From Paraphysoderma sedebokerense (taxonomy: Eukaryota; Blastocladiomycota; Physodermatomycetes; Physodermatales; Physodermataceae), in NCBI GenBank assembly GCA_025602915.1, contig JAHLJZ010000056.1, positions 62,001-126,000 on the forward strand: 64,000 nucleotides of DNA, written 5' to 3'. A program made the position numbers and the translations under genes. The notes under the pieces were generated by a model that was not told the DNA's origin, made no database searches, and saw only the letters and a list, made by a program, of their open reading frames with translations. This document shows positions 11,846 through 22,852 of the stretch, in pieces (position 1 is the first letter of the stretch; the number at the start of each line of letters is the position of its first letter).

Positions 11846-12593
11846 GCAATATAAATAGTGTATTCATTGAAATATGAATGAGCTGCAGCCAATCCACTAG
11901 TCTTTATTTCTACAGATGAATGTATATATATATATAACCTGTCTGCTTGCAACATTGATGAAGGAAGCAGAAGATTGTAGAAGGCTAATTTGCTTATAGT
12001 GTTTATTTGTTATTGACATAAGTTATTATTGTTACTGGTGTGTAAATATTAAATCACGATTCCACCGAACCTTTTCAGACGCTCGGCGACTGGTTCTTAG
12101 TGAGTTACCAGGAGAGCTGGCGAACTGCGAAGTGCAACCTTGCCGTGAGTGAATTGGTCGATCGAGTTGAAGGATAATAGACGAATACAGATCTTAAAGT
12201 CAGAACATTTCACACAGTTACCACAAACTAGCACTTAAAAATGGCGAGCATGAACACTGGAGCACCGGATACATTCTCTTAAAACTCATGAATTTTCTCC
12301 TAGGAGCTCCTTGTTATATATATACCATCTCAAACATCAGCTTTACAAGCACCGCTAGGCTACCAACACTTTCACGCGCATCCCTGTTTCAATCAAGATT
12401 TAACCGAAACTCAAGGTGAAACGGAAACCCTGAGGACTAAACCATAAAGCTGTAAATTTGTAACATGTATTGAGAAAGCTGAAGTGTTGGTAACCCCATA
12501 AATTGAAGTCTCGTCCCGTCGAGGTTCCTTCCACTTACTCTTGCATTTGAACAAAAAAAAAATCACGACATTCTATTCGCCGTTCCCTCCGAG
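11846..12593. other. Intergenic; promoter region of paralogue C
   Basis: Contains a possible orphan exon at 12079-12146 (an AG acceptor, then an open frame containing RRLVLSELPGELANCEVQPC and a GTGAGT donor) that I cannot attach to a gene. From about 12365 the sequence resembles the region upstream of gene B, sharing a cgcgcat block, ATTGAGAAAGCTGAAG and a CCxATAAATTxAxGTC block. The B-C duplication therefore included the promoter. Confidence 0.35.
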
Positions 12594-13791
12594 ATGAATA
12601 CTTTGTATGCCAACCTTTGCCTTCTGCTCACGCTGATATACTTGGTCAATTCTACTCCCGTAGACCCAAACAAGCAATTTTCACATTGTGGTTCTGCAGG
12701 TTTGGATTTTCCTTCAAATCTCCGAAACCTGTATGCGCGGTTTTGCAGTTCCTTTGACGACACACAAAATTTGAAAATTAAATAGGTAATACAGAAATGT
12801 GCTTATTACCGCCTTCCTTGACAAGACACATTGAAGGCCACGAATACACTTTCTTAGGATGGTATGTTTATCTTTTTCTGTTCTTTATCAAATATTACCT
12901 GTAAGTTTATAACGACATTTGAAAATGAATAGGAGTAGCTACAGCGATGAGTTTCGGTTTTCAATCAAGATGTTGGGCAATCTTAAACATTCCTCTAGTG
13001 GACCACTTGGTCGATCGGTATACATGTATGGATAATGTTCGTCATAAGTCTAGTGTCTCAATATTCACTCTCAAGCTTTAATTTTTGATTTTCAGATACG
13101 AAAAATTGGATACAGTGAGAGAATTGATGAAGAAAAGATGTATGCTAAACATGCAACCGTTACTTCCTGAGTATGACACGAGAAGTCGATCATTAACATC
13201 ATCTTTGAATAATTCTTTTCAATGTAGACAAATCACCGGAAATATGTGCCACTTATGTGCCAACTGAGATTTTTCAAGATCTCTATAAAGTCGTTTTTCC
13301 CCGTAATTTCCAAAAATACGACAAACTGTACAAGGTTACGGATAAATACAAAATTCCGAGTTACATGTTCCTTTACCTCGACTATTTGAAACAAACAAAA
13401 CTTATAGACGAACAAATTTCCAAATCTTCAGATAAGATTATGGCTTTTACATCATTGAACGATATTCAAGATGTTGATGCATGGCGCGAGCCGTTGTAAG
13501 AATATTCTTAATCTACTGATCATTAGTATTCATAGACCAGACCACTAACGATAGCGTTTATTTGTTTCCTGCAGAAATAATTTACAAATGGGATTCCCTG
13601 TTGCCTACATGCACTTTCTCAAATTCCAATGCATGAGTTTAGCTGATTCTTACGGATTGCAGGACTTCCCGACTTGGAAGGAGCAAAGTGAAGATCCAAA
13701 GGTTTCACCGTTTCTCAATCGATGGGTATTTTATAATAGGAATCCCAAGACGCAGTTTTATCTTGAAACCAGTGGAGAACTTACAACATGA
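12594..13791 (+). CDS. Secreted paralogue family member C (possibly ADP-ribosyltransferase-like)
   Basis: Six exons: 12594..12699, 12786..12861, 12933..13025, 13096..13139, 13228..13495, 13575..13791, giving 267 residues. The signal peptide is MNTLYANLCLLLTLIYLVNS. The core reads YTFLGWSSYSDEFRFSIKML, then GPLGRSVYIYEKLDTVRELM, then SPEICATYVPTEIFQDLYKV, a lysine/tyrosine-rich middle, and the C-terminal module CMSLADSYGLQDFPTW...WVFYNRNP. Exon count, intron phases and the 44-nt exon 4 are the same as in genes A and B, so these are tandem duplicates. The frame is intact and the function unknown. The ADP-ribosyltransferase-like reading is based only on the spacing of F-L-G-W-S and G-x-L-G-x-x-V-Y. 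Confidence 0.8.
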
Positions 13792-14631
13792 TGAGTTGAG
13801 ATAAATACTCTAAATTCCTATAAAAAGTGGATTGATATAATAAATAATTTGTTCATTTACAACATCATGGATCATTGGGTTACAGATGATCACTAGAATC
13901 TTAATTTATTCTTAATTGCTTTATTTCATCACGTAAGATTGTAAACAGAACATACAATTTACAAGATTTAACGATCCCAAAAAGTGTCTCAATTAAATTT
14001 CGGGTATACATCTATGATCTGTTTGGTTTCCCTCTTCGCGTCGGATGGATCATACGATATCGTTTGCAACAATTTGTAGGTCCACTAGCACAGATATATT
14101 GAATCGATTGAATCTTATTGTTAGTGGGAATACCAATATATACATCGAACTACAAGCATGTTCATAAGCCAAATAACGCACTATCTGTCCGTTGTAAGTC
14201 CGGTTTATACGTCCTCCTCCGTGGATAAGCTGGACGCTTTTGTGCGCAACCGCCGCAAAACGGACCAGACTCGAGCAAGTCATTGAACCATGATAAACTC
14301 ATTTATCACCAAATAAACACGAAACGCGTCCCCACTGATCGACGTTTCGTAATGCCTTTACCGTCAGGACCTCCTGATTCCTTTCAGCCTCGGATCATAC
14401 AAAACTAACCGCAACAGAAATGAAACAAGGAAAATTCAAGGACCAGGACAAACCAAAATTGTATGAATCGTTGACATCGGAAACAAATTGCAATTTCTGA
14501 TGCTGAAAAAATAAAACGATCGATCACATCAAAATGAGATTCTTTGGATTCCGATTTGTTTGCTTTTTAAAGACATTGAATGAACCTCTCGTTATAAAAC
14601 TACCAAAGTCCAAAAGACTGAACGAAAAGAA
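13792..14631. other. Intergenic between paralogues C and D
   Basis: Holds the 3' flank of C and the promoter of D. Open frames on both strands are short and not protein-like. No repeat or regulatory motif stands out. Confidence 0.35.
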
Positions 14632-16092
14632 ATGACAAAATTGTTGCTACCGTTTTTGATCTACTCGATTTTCATAGGTTGTGTACAATCCGTAGAGGTG
14701 GAACGACAATTTATAGGATGGTAAGTTCGTAACGTGGAATACTAGAAACATTGAAGCCGAAAACAGTAGAATGGATGCAAGAAAAGGAAAGAAACGAAGA
14801 AAGGATAGAATAAAAATTCTGATGATTCTGCATTTCTTTTTCTTTTTCTTTTTCTTTTTTCGTTTTTTGATAATCGAAAAATAATAGGAGCGGCTACAAA
14901 ATCTCAAACTCATTCTGGTCCGAAATGTATGACGAAATATTCACAGAACCGTTAATTACAAAAGAAGAGTTAGGTAAAGGAGTGTACATGTAAGAATCGC
15001 TCCGATTTTTATTTTGGAAAAATCTTGATGAGAATTGTAAATGACAGGGACGGTCGATTGGATTAAGAATTAACAATTAACAATTACGTTATTTTCTATT
15101 TTTATTTTTTTTTCTTTGTTGGAATGGTTAGCTACGATGCTTTTAACTCTGCGCAACAAGTGTTGTCCAAAAAATGTAATTCATCATCATCGTTCCCATC
15201 ATCTTCATATCATATCATATCTATTCTATCCTCTTCTATTCTAATCTATTCTAACCAATTAAATTTTACTCCCCGAAAAGATCCCAAAACACCACTTAAA
15301 CTCTGTAAACTCTACTCCACTCCCACCCAAATCCAATCCTGGAGTAAAACAATCATTCCCTCCACGTTCTCGGTACACTATGATTCTTTTGAAATCACGG
15401 AAACTAATCATATCAATCAAATCGATTCGAATCGGGTTGGGATGGTGGAGTATTATCTGAAGAAGTTGGATTCGGTGGGGACTGGTGAAGTTGGTGAACA
15501 GGAGGAGAGAGTGGAAAGCGATAAGGGGAATGGGAACGGGAAAGGGAAAGGAAAAGGAAAAGAGAAGGTGAAAGGAAAAGGGAAAAGGAAAGGCAAAAAA
15601 GAGAGTGAAGTTATAGAGAGGGCTGGGGTGTTGGTAAGCGAGTGGGGCAGTGAAAAGTACGTTGAAAATTAAATTTACTTGATTCGTTATTTTTCATTAT
15701 TTCATATCTTTATTCATTCGTTCGTTCATTCATTCATTCGTCTATCTTATTTCCCAATTGAACATTAACTAACCCTTAATTTTTGTAATTCCTTTTTATT
15801 TTTCTTTTTTTCTTCTTTTTGAACATCACTATTGAATCACAGCGGATACCCAAACCTAAAACTAAAACTCCCACCACGATACTTCCGGGACATCACATTC
15901 CGTTGTTACGATTCCCAATCTACCTTTCGACGACTTCTAGATCCACCAATTTGGTCTAGTAAATTACAAAACCCGAACTTTAGAGAATCGTTCATGGAAG
16001 AAGGTGAAAAAGGTGAAGAATGGACAGCTAATTTAAAGGAAGCGGTGTATGAATTTAGAGTACGAAAAGATGGGGTAGTTGTTACCGGTTGA
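14632..16092 (+). CDS. Secreted paralogue family member D, diverged, with a Lys/Gly-rich insert
   Basis: Five exons: 14632..14720, 14888..14989, 15132..15175, 15281..15656, 15843..16092, giving 286 residues in phase. The signal peptide is MTKLLLPFLIYSIFIGCVQS, followed almost at once by QFIGWSGYKISNSFW, so the linker exon of A-C is missing or fused. The next block is ELGKGVYIYDAFNSAQQVL, the clearest ADP-ribosyltransferase-like string of the family. After the 44-nt exon shared with A-C comes a region aligning to their SPEICATY segment (TPLKLCKLYSTPTQIQSWSK). An expanded low-complexity stretch of about 25 residues, mostly Gly, Lys and Glu (15525-15605), precedes the last intron. The C-terminal module is CYDSQSTFRRLLDPPIW. 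The frame is intact; function unknown. Its last exon and 3' flank are partly duplicated downstream. Confidence 0.75.
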
Positions 16093-16466
16093 GCGGGTTT
16101 CGGTGTTCGATGATGGTGATGGTGATGGTGGTGTTAGTGTCGGTAAAGTACTAAATGAATGTAAGAGACTTTGTGTTTATGAATAAATTAATTTATTTTA
16201 TAGAGATTTTGTGGGTACAACAGGTTACGGGTTGGGGGTGTGTGTAAAGCGAGAGTACAAGGTTCGGAAGGTAGAAAAGGTGAAGAGTGGACAGCTAATT
16301 TAAAGGAAGCGGTGTATGAATTTAGAGTGAGAAAAAATGGGGGTGGTTGGTAAAGGGTGATCGGGTTTCGGTGTTCGATGATGGTGATGGTGGTGTTAGT
16401 GTCGCGGTGAAGTACTAAATGAATGTATGAGACGGGTTGGTTTTTATGAATAAATTAATTTATTTT
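16007..16466 (+). repeat. Tandem duplication of the 3' end of paralogue D
   Basis: Copy 1 (about 16007-16200) covers the last coding bases and 3' untranslated region of gene D. Copy 2 (about 16275-16466) repeats it with roughly 90 percent identity by eye, including the GATGATGGTGATGG microsatellite and the ATGAATAAATTAATTTATTTTA end. Copy 2 is detached from any upstream exon, so it is not a gene by itself. It abuts the end of the convergent kelch-BTB gene. Confidence 0.85.
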
Positions 16467-16527
16467 AATTAAAGAGAGTAAAATGGAACGGGGAGTACGG
16501 ATTTAAGAATTGAATTTTATATACATT

Positions 16528-18835
16528 TCAATCGATTCTAGCCCGTTTGCTAATCCCGTCCCACAAGTCCTCCAAACTTTCTCTTTTTAAATTCCTCCAT
16601 CCAGAAGTTTTAACCACCACCCCGAACCGTTTTTTAATAAACTCCTCCGCCTTTTGCATGACCACCACCTCGCCACACTCTTTTGATTTTTCGTATATTT
16701 GACTCACAAATTCTGGGTTCTCGAGGTGAGCGTAAATCGTCGCCAAACATAAAGCTCTGAGTCTTGGGAGCATGTAGAGTTGAGATAATGGGAGTAAATC
16801 AATGACGGTTGAGATGGGGAGGGTAGAAAGAGAGTCGGTGTAGAGGTAGCTGATTAGACCGGATATCACGTGGAAAGGTTCCGGGATGGTGAGTGTGGAT
16901 GTGGACGATTCTAGCATGGACGATGAAATGAGGTTTCTAAAGTGAGGCCATCGAATAGAGAGGATGAGTTTATGAACTTTGAGGGAGTTTTGGGGGGACG
17001 GTTGAAGCGAGGTGGATGAAGAAGGTGAAGATGAAGAAGGATTGCATATGATGGTAAAGTCGCTTGGTAACGATGGGTCGTTGAGGAGAGACAACAAGTC
17101 ATTCGGTAGCGTCGGTTCGGGGATATCGACGATGCCAAATTGTTCGAGATTGATGGAAAGAGAGATGGAGCAGTAGTCATCGATCTCTATGCCGTCGGGG
17201 GAATGGTTAGGGTAGGGCATACCGAAAAGGTAGCATCTTGGTGACTCGAACGTTGCCGGCGAGGAGGAAGGGAATGTCGGAGCTGTGAAATAATGCCATT
17301 GAAAAGATACCGGTTTTCTTCTTCGTGGGGAGGAAGATGAAGGGTAATTCCAATAGAGGGGACCTATTTTCCCGTGATTCGTCCACTGCCAAGACTTCAA
17401 ATTCAAAGACCACATGGTTTCCGACAGTAACGATCCATCGCTGTGTAAAATGTTTTGCATGAATAAAACGACAAGACGCGATCCGACAAAATGAGCGAAT
17501 TGAATGCCTTGAGTGTGCGGCACATCATCGGTTTGAAGGTAATGGGGTACAGACGTGGATCCGGTAGAGATGTTGCGCTGGCGAGATCGGTGGGGTATTC
17601 GATGCGTCGTAGTGGAGGCACTCTCTTCGACTTCGTCGAAATCAGTCTCCTCTTCGTCTTCGTTTCCGCTGTCTTCGGCGCCACCGTCAGGCGGACGTTG
17701 CACCATCATGTCACTGGTCTCTGATCCAAAAGTGGGGACGGTGGGATGTGACGGGAGAGCTGAATGGACACTGATGTCGAGAGATACGACTTTGCGATCA
17801 TCCAGATTCAAGTAAGTCACGGTATTTGTCGGTTCCATTTTCTGAGTGAACCCGCCGTAAACAATCAACTTGTTCTCATAGCACCCACAGTAATGGGAGT
17901 ATCTCTGACCGAATTGCAATGAATTTTCGACCCACGTCCAGGTTTCGAGGTCTAATATGCCGACGTCAGAAAGCACAAGAGGCTCGGTGTCTGACATGTG
18001 TGCCACTCCGCCCACAACGTAGAGCTTTGAATTGTAGATGGTGGCAGCATGTTTTGAGCGGCGTTGGGGTCGCATGCCAGAGGTGGAAGGAACAGACCAT
18101 TCCATGGAGTTGAGATTGAGCAGATAAATATCGTTCAGGCATTGGTCGTTTGTGTCGGTTCCACCAAAGATGATTAGGAATGGCTCTTTTGATTTGGGGT
18201 CAATGAAATAATTGGAGGTATGTGCGAATCTAGGAGTAGGTTTGGTGAATTTTGTATGAGGTACAGACCAAGTTTGAGTTTTCAAATCGAGCATCTGTAA
18301 GGAATTGTACACATCCTCGCTGGTAGAGGATGTAAAAGGAAGAGTAGTAGAAGGGTAACGAGAATAACAGGGTCAGTCATGAGAGGCAAGATGAAAGGGC
18401 AAAATTGTTCCAGAATATGTATCGATAGAAAAGTCCAACGGGGCAAAGATTTGATATCTTCAAAGTCCGTCAGAATAGAACCCAACTAAGCTGGCTTCAT
18501 TTTGGCGATCAGAGAAAAATGGACGGGCCGGATTGGCTTCCTATTGTGTGGCCAGCCTCGGAGCAGAAAAGTTGCAGTACTCGGACTACTTGAAATCAAC
18601 TAAGAGAATGTCAAGAGGCATAAGAAGTTGTGCCCTACCTCCATTGGTTGAAGCCGCCGAAAGCATAGACCTTGTCACCGACAGTGGTGAGGGAAGCTGA
18701 GACGACTGGGCCGACACCGCCGACAAGACGAACGGGCTGCAGCAGGGGGAGGGAGGATGAGGAGGGGGAGGAGTTTTCGAGGGGCGAGGAATTGCGGAGG
18801 GAAGGTGAGGCCGAGAGATCGCTGCGAGAGGACAT
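16528..18835 (-). CDS. Kelch-repeat and BTB domain protein
   Basis: Two exons: complement(16528..18319, 18639..18835), 662 residues. After a Ser-rich start (MSSRSDLSASPSLRNSSP) come kelch blades: VGDKVYAFGGFNQW, FLIIFGGTDTNDQCLNDIYL, AATIYNSKLYVVGGV and ENKLIVYGGF. A Ser/Thr- and acid-rich linker follows, then further blade-like strands. The last third is a BTB/POZ domain (SDFTIICNP, LKVHKLILSIRWPHFRNLIS, SGLISYLYTDSL) with a helical BACK-like tail ending SKRARID. The arrangement kelch then BTB recalls fungal and LZTR1-type kelch-BTB proteins, which often act as Cullin-3 substrate adaptors or Ras regulators (family knowledge; the partner here is unknown). A Ser-rich insertion interrupts the BTB. 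It shares a promoter region with SIP5. Confidence 0.88.
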
Positions 18836-19410
18836 GGGCCGTCAAAATCAAACGCTTTGAAAAGAGAGTATATTAGAGGGTGGAGAGTGGATGTATCAGG
18901 GAATAGGGAGTAGAGGGAATTCCCCAGGGAGTCAACGATGAATTGGTTCACCCGTTCACAGGCAGAGCGCAAATGAACCAGTGAACCAGGAGTGAAGGAT
19001 AAGTCACGTGACTTAAGTTGGGGTAGATTGACTGTGGTTCATACTGCAGATGGATGGTAGATGGTAGATGGATGGGATGGAGTGATGAGAGCAGTGATGA
19101 GCGTGGTGAGAGTGGGAGAGTGTGCAGCGGGAGGAAAGAGTGCAGCATCAACGAACAGGCAGATAGACGTCCTACTGAGATGCACCACAAGCACCAGTAC
19201 TGAATGAACCCAAGGGAATGGGAAATCAGCAGCAGATTGCGGATTCCCTCTTTCATTCCCTCTCTCTCTCTCTTTGCATTCCATCTCATCCCACTTCCAC
19301 TCCATTCCTTCTCTCTCTACACACTACCACCCATACTCACTCTACCACCCACTCTACCATCCACTCCACCATCCACTCCACTCCACCACTCCACTCTACC
19401 CTTGCCCAAA
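18836..19410. promoter_or_regulatory. Divergent promoter region of kelch-BTB and SIP5
   Basis: 575 bp separate the two ATGs. The SIP5 side carries a pyrimidine-rich leader with (CT)n and CCACTC/CACTCTAC repeats (19255-19400). Upstream of the SIP5 start the frame stays open to an ATG at 19204, so a longer N-terminus is formally possible but would be low-complexity. Confidence 0.5.
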
Positions 19411-21971
19411 ATGGGTAACTCTAGCTCTTCCTCCCGCTCCTCCACCACCTCCTCAATCTACCCGGGCTCAACTTCCTCCTCCTCCCGCTCTCGCAGAAAA
19501 CTCTCCCTCTCCTCCTCCTCCTCTACCCCGACCCCGAAAAATGAAATCGACAAATCCATCCTCGTCGACGGCGGCTTCGTCCTCCCCATGAACGAACTCT
19601 ACCATCACCAACACCACTACGACAAGGACATTGTCAAAAAACTCATCATGGATCGAAAACTCGCTCCCTTCTATAGAGGCTTGGACGAAATCGACGAAGA
19701 TGAACTAGAATCCGCCGCTGAATCAAGTCCCATCGCCGCCCCCTCCGACGCTAAAGCTACGAGTGCAACGGATTCAAAACATGGCAAGGAAAAGGATTTA
19801 ATGAAATGGTTGATGAAAGTCGGCGGCGCAATCGAATGCCCCATCTGTTTCCTCGTAAGTTCTATGCCCCTTCCCCACCAACAATTCTTGAATACTAGTA
19901 TTCAACTTGCTCAACTTTTGTCTGACAAATTCCTCATACACTCTTATCTAGTTTTACCCTCGCAACATAAACTATTCTCATTGCTGCGACCAGCCAATAT
20001 GTACCGAATGTTTTGTTCAGATCAAGCGCCCAGAAACACCACCCAACACTCCATCCTCCTGCCCTTTCTGTGTCGTCCCAAATTTCGGCGTATCGTACGC
20101 TCCGCCCGTCGTCTCCACCGTGCCATCCACATCAGTCACATCCATTCCTTCATCCCAAGAAAAACTGGGACCGGGCAGGACAATCACCGACGAGACTTTG
20201 GGAGTTGGCAGCGTATCTCCTCGAATGAGTGTCATCGCCACAACCCATACCCGAACTTCCAGATCCTTCTCAGCTGGTAGCTCCTCTTCCATCTCCAAAG
20301 TCATCGAAACTCGAGACAAAATGTTGAAAGATAAATCAAAGAATTCAACGTCTAGATCGCTTTCTACAAGTGTCACAGAGTTGAAAAGTAAACGAAGTAG
20401 TATCGGAGACAGCATCTTGGGAAGTTCTCCAGGGGGTAGGAGTTTGGGCGATAAGGGCAGCGACGCTGGAAGTGCCATTCTCGGTTCAGAGAACCAGGAA
20501 CACGATCATGATGCTGCAAGCCTGTCCGGAAAAGCTAGAAGGAAGTCTCTGAGTAAAGAAATAGTAACAAGCGGTTCGTATTCATTCTGTTTGTGGGTTG
20601 ACTCTGGAATTTGCCACGTATGTCTTCCTAACCCTCTTTCCTTAACGACACAATAGATCAAATTCGCCCCGAGTATCTTCGTCGAATACAGCAGCAACAT
20701 AATCTCAACCTACTCAGAGAACAGCAACAAGCCGCGATGACCCGCGTCCGTCGATACCTCCTCTCCTCTTCTTCCTCTTCTTCTCCCTCCACCGCTCTAC
20801 ATCCCTCTTCTCTCTCCCCTGCTTCTCAAACGACACCTACACTCCCTCCCGGTTCTATATCAGGGACTGAACGACCTCTCGGTGACGGCGGGTTGGAAAT
20901 CTTGGATGTTTATGGAGGTTCAAGTGCGAGTTCAACAGAAGGTGGCGGAAGTGGGAGAAGGAGATTTCTGGGCGGTCGAAATAGAGAGCGAAATAGAGAT
21001 AGAGAGAGAGATAGGGAAAGAGATGCTAGGAGGTCAAGCGGGATTGAGCGAGGTTATCTGAATGGTACTGTCTGAGAATATCTTTTCTTTTTCTCTTGGA
21101 CCACTAAATGATTGTCTTGTTTACCCGCTTGCTGACATATTGTTCTAATTTCACTCCAGCTATGCGAACACTTGGTGCGGACCTTGAAGAGTTGATGATT
21201 ATGGAGGCGATACGGCAAAGCATAGAAGATGAAGAACGAAGAAAGCAAAAAGAAGAAGGGGAACAAGGCAAACAAGATACCACTGGGGCGGGATCAAGTG
21301 AATCGAACGAGAGGGACTCACAAAGCAACCAGCAAAATCAAGCAAACGAGACAAATGATGTTGTCGCTACTCCGTCAATTTCAATATCAGTGTCGCAGAA
21401 CGCATCCATACCAATACCCGGAACGAGTTCACATGAACCTGCTTCTCCTGCAAAACCAACGCACTCTCAGTCCGATACCCCATCAGCAGCATCCAACCCA
21501 ACCGTTCAGCCCATTCTGCCTTCCTCAATCTCAATGTCGTCCTCGCCTACTCCTATCTCATCCACCGACCCCGTTTCGGCGACTTGTCCTGTTTCGAATG
21601 ACTCTTCAGTAAACTCATCAGTCCAATCAACACCCATCTCCGAAATCTCGTCTCCGCAGTCGGATCAAGGAGACGTAAAGCTGAATTCACCGTTATCATC
21701 GAATACCCTCAACTCTAATCCTGAACCCAATCCTCAACCACCTCATCTCCCTCCATCAGTAGAAACTTCTTCCAACGATTCTACCTCTCACCCCGATACC
21801 CAAGAATCCACTAACTCGCAACCACAAATACCCGAACCTCAAAGTCAGAACACCAAAAGCGAGGAACGGGGGCCGGTTAAAGATGTAAATGAAGTGATTG
21901 TTCTGGGGAAATCCAAAAATGACGAGACTCGTCAAGATGACGGTGTAGGAGAGTTACTCGACGTCGCTTAA
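19411..21971 (+). CDS. SIP5: Sip5-like RING-type protein
   Basis: Four exons: 19411..19854, 19952..20573, 20657..21064, 21160..21971, giving 761 residues. Strong similarity to yeast Sip5: an MGN start (potential N-myristoylation, which decides this start over the in-frame 19204), the block [18 protein letters not shown], and the zinc-binding block [20 protein letters not shown] followed by [13 protein letters not shown] and SCPFC, i.e. a RING-like C-x2-C ... C-x2-C. A second conserved block, [19 protein letters not shown], has the A-I-x-x-S pattern of a ubiquitin-interacting motif. Between them are Ser-rich and Arg/Asp repeats, and the tail is Ser/Pro/Gln-rich. Yeast Sip5 binds Snf1 kinase and the Glc7-Reg1 phosphatase; a ubiquitin ligase role is plausible from the RING-like cysteines but not shown. 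Confidence 0.93.
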
Positions 21972-21977
21972 ATATCG

Positions 21978-22101
21978 AAACCTCTATCAATCCAACCATC
22001 CAACTATCAAGTTCCTCGATTGAATACTCAAGTCCACCATAAACCTCTATCAATCCAACCATCCAACTATCAAGTTCCTCAATTTCAATACTCAAGTCCA
22101 C
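21978..22101 (+). repeat. Two-copy ~63-bp tandem repeat in the SIP5 3' flank
   Basis: Units at 21978-22037 and 22041-22101, each starting AAACCTCTATCAATCCAACC and ending CTCAAGTCCAC, nearly identical. They lie just after the SIP5 stop, probably in the 3' untranslated region. Confidence 0.85.
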
Positions 22102-22852
22102 TTTAAATTCGAATGAATGTACAGTCATGTAGTTAATAACCATACACGAAATGTTGAATGAAAGATACATATATGTTTTGGATTTTTTAGTTTGTGTGGG
22201 CAGTGGGTAGTGTTACACAATTTCGCATAATGGTGTTTTACCATTTTTACCCTTTATTTTTGATTTATATTTCAATTTCAGTTTTTGGACGCGACATTTG
22301 AGTTTGCGAATTGCAATGGTTTTTATTTTTCTACAATTAGTTGAACGATGTCAGAACAATGCATCCCTAACGAAATTTTTAAGAACAGACATGGTGAAAG
22401 GAGTATTCAAAGAAGTTGAGGCCGTGGGTTTTATTCTGTACGATCTGAACGAAAGGGAATAGCTCAATCTGTTATCGTTTTTTCTGTTTTCTGTGTATAA
22501 AATCAAGTATAGTTGAAAATTCTAGTTGTTGTAACTAAAATCAAGATTGTTGTGACCAAATTGACGGGAATAAAGTAAAGTGAAACGAATGCAAATTGAG
22601 AAGAGAGCTGAGTTTGTAAACCTGAAATCTTGGGTCACCAAATCCAAATCTCTGAGTTTCCCGCGAACTTAAAAAGTTGGGATCAAAATTCGAATCAGGT
22701 TACGTCCTTCACCATTGACCTTTGAGCTTTTGTACCCGCCCTTCTCAATCCCCTTTCTATTTTCTGACACCGGATACCACCCACCTAAAAATCCAAAACT
22801 CCAAACATCCAAACTAATAAAGCAAAAACTAAAAGAAAAAAGAACCGAAAAA
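22102..22852. other. Intergenic, no supported gene
   Basis: SIP5 3' flank and promoter of the small gene at 22853. AT-rich, only short frames, nothing recognised. Confidence 0.35.

Noticed and set aside
19204-20280. SIP5 start at 19204, in frame with the adopted start
   Set aside because: The added segment is a translated CT/CCA repeat; the MGN start at 19411 matches yeast Sip5 and its myristoylation-type N-terminus.
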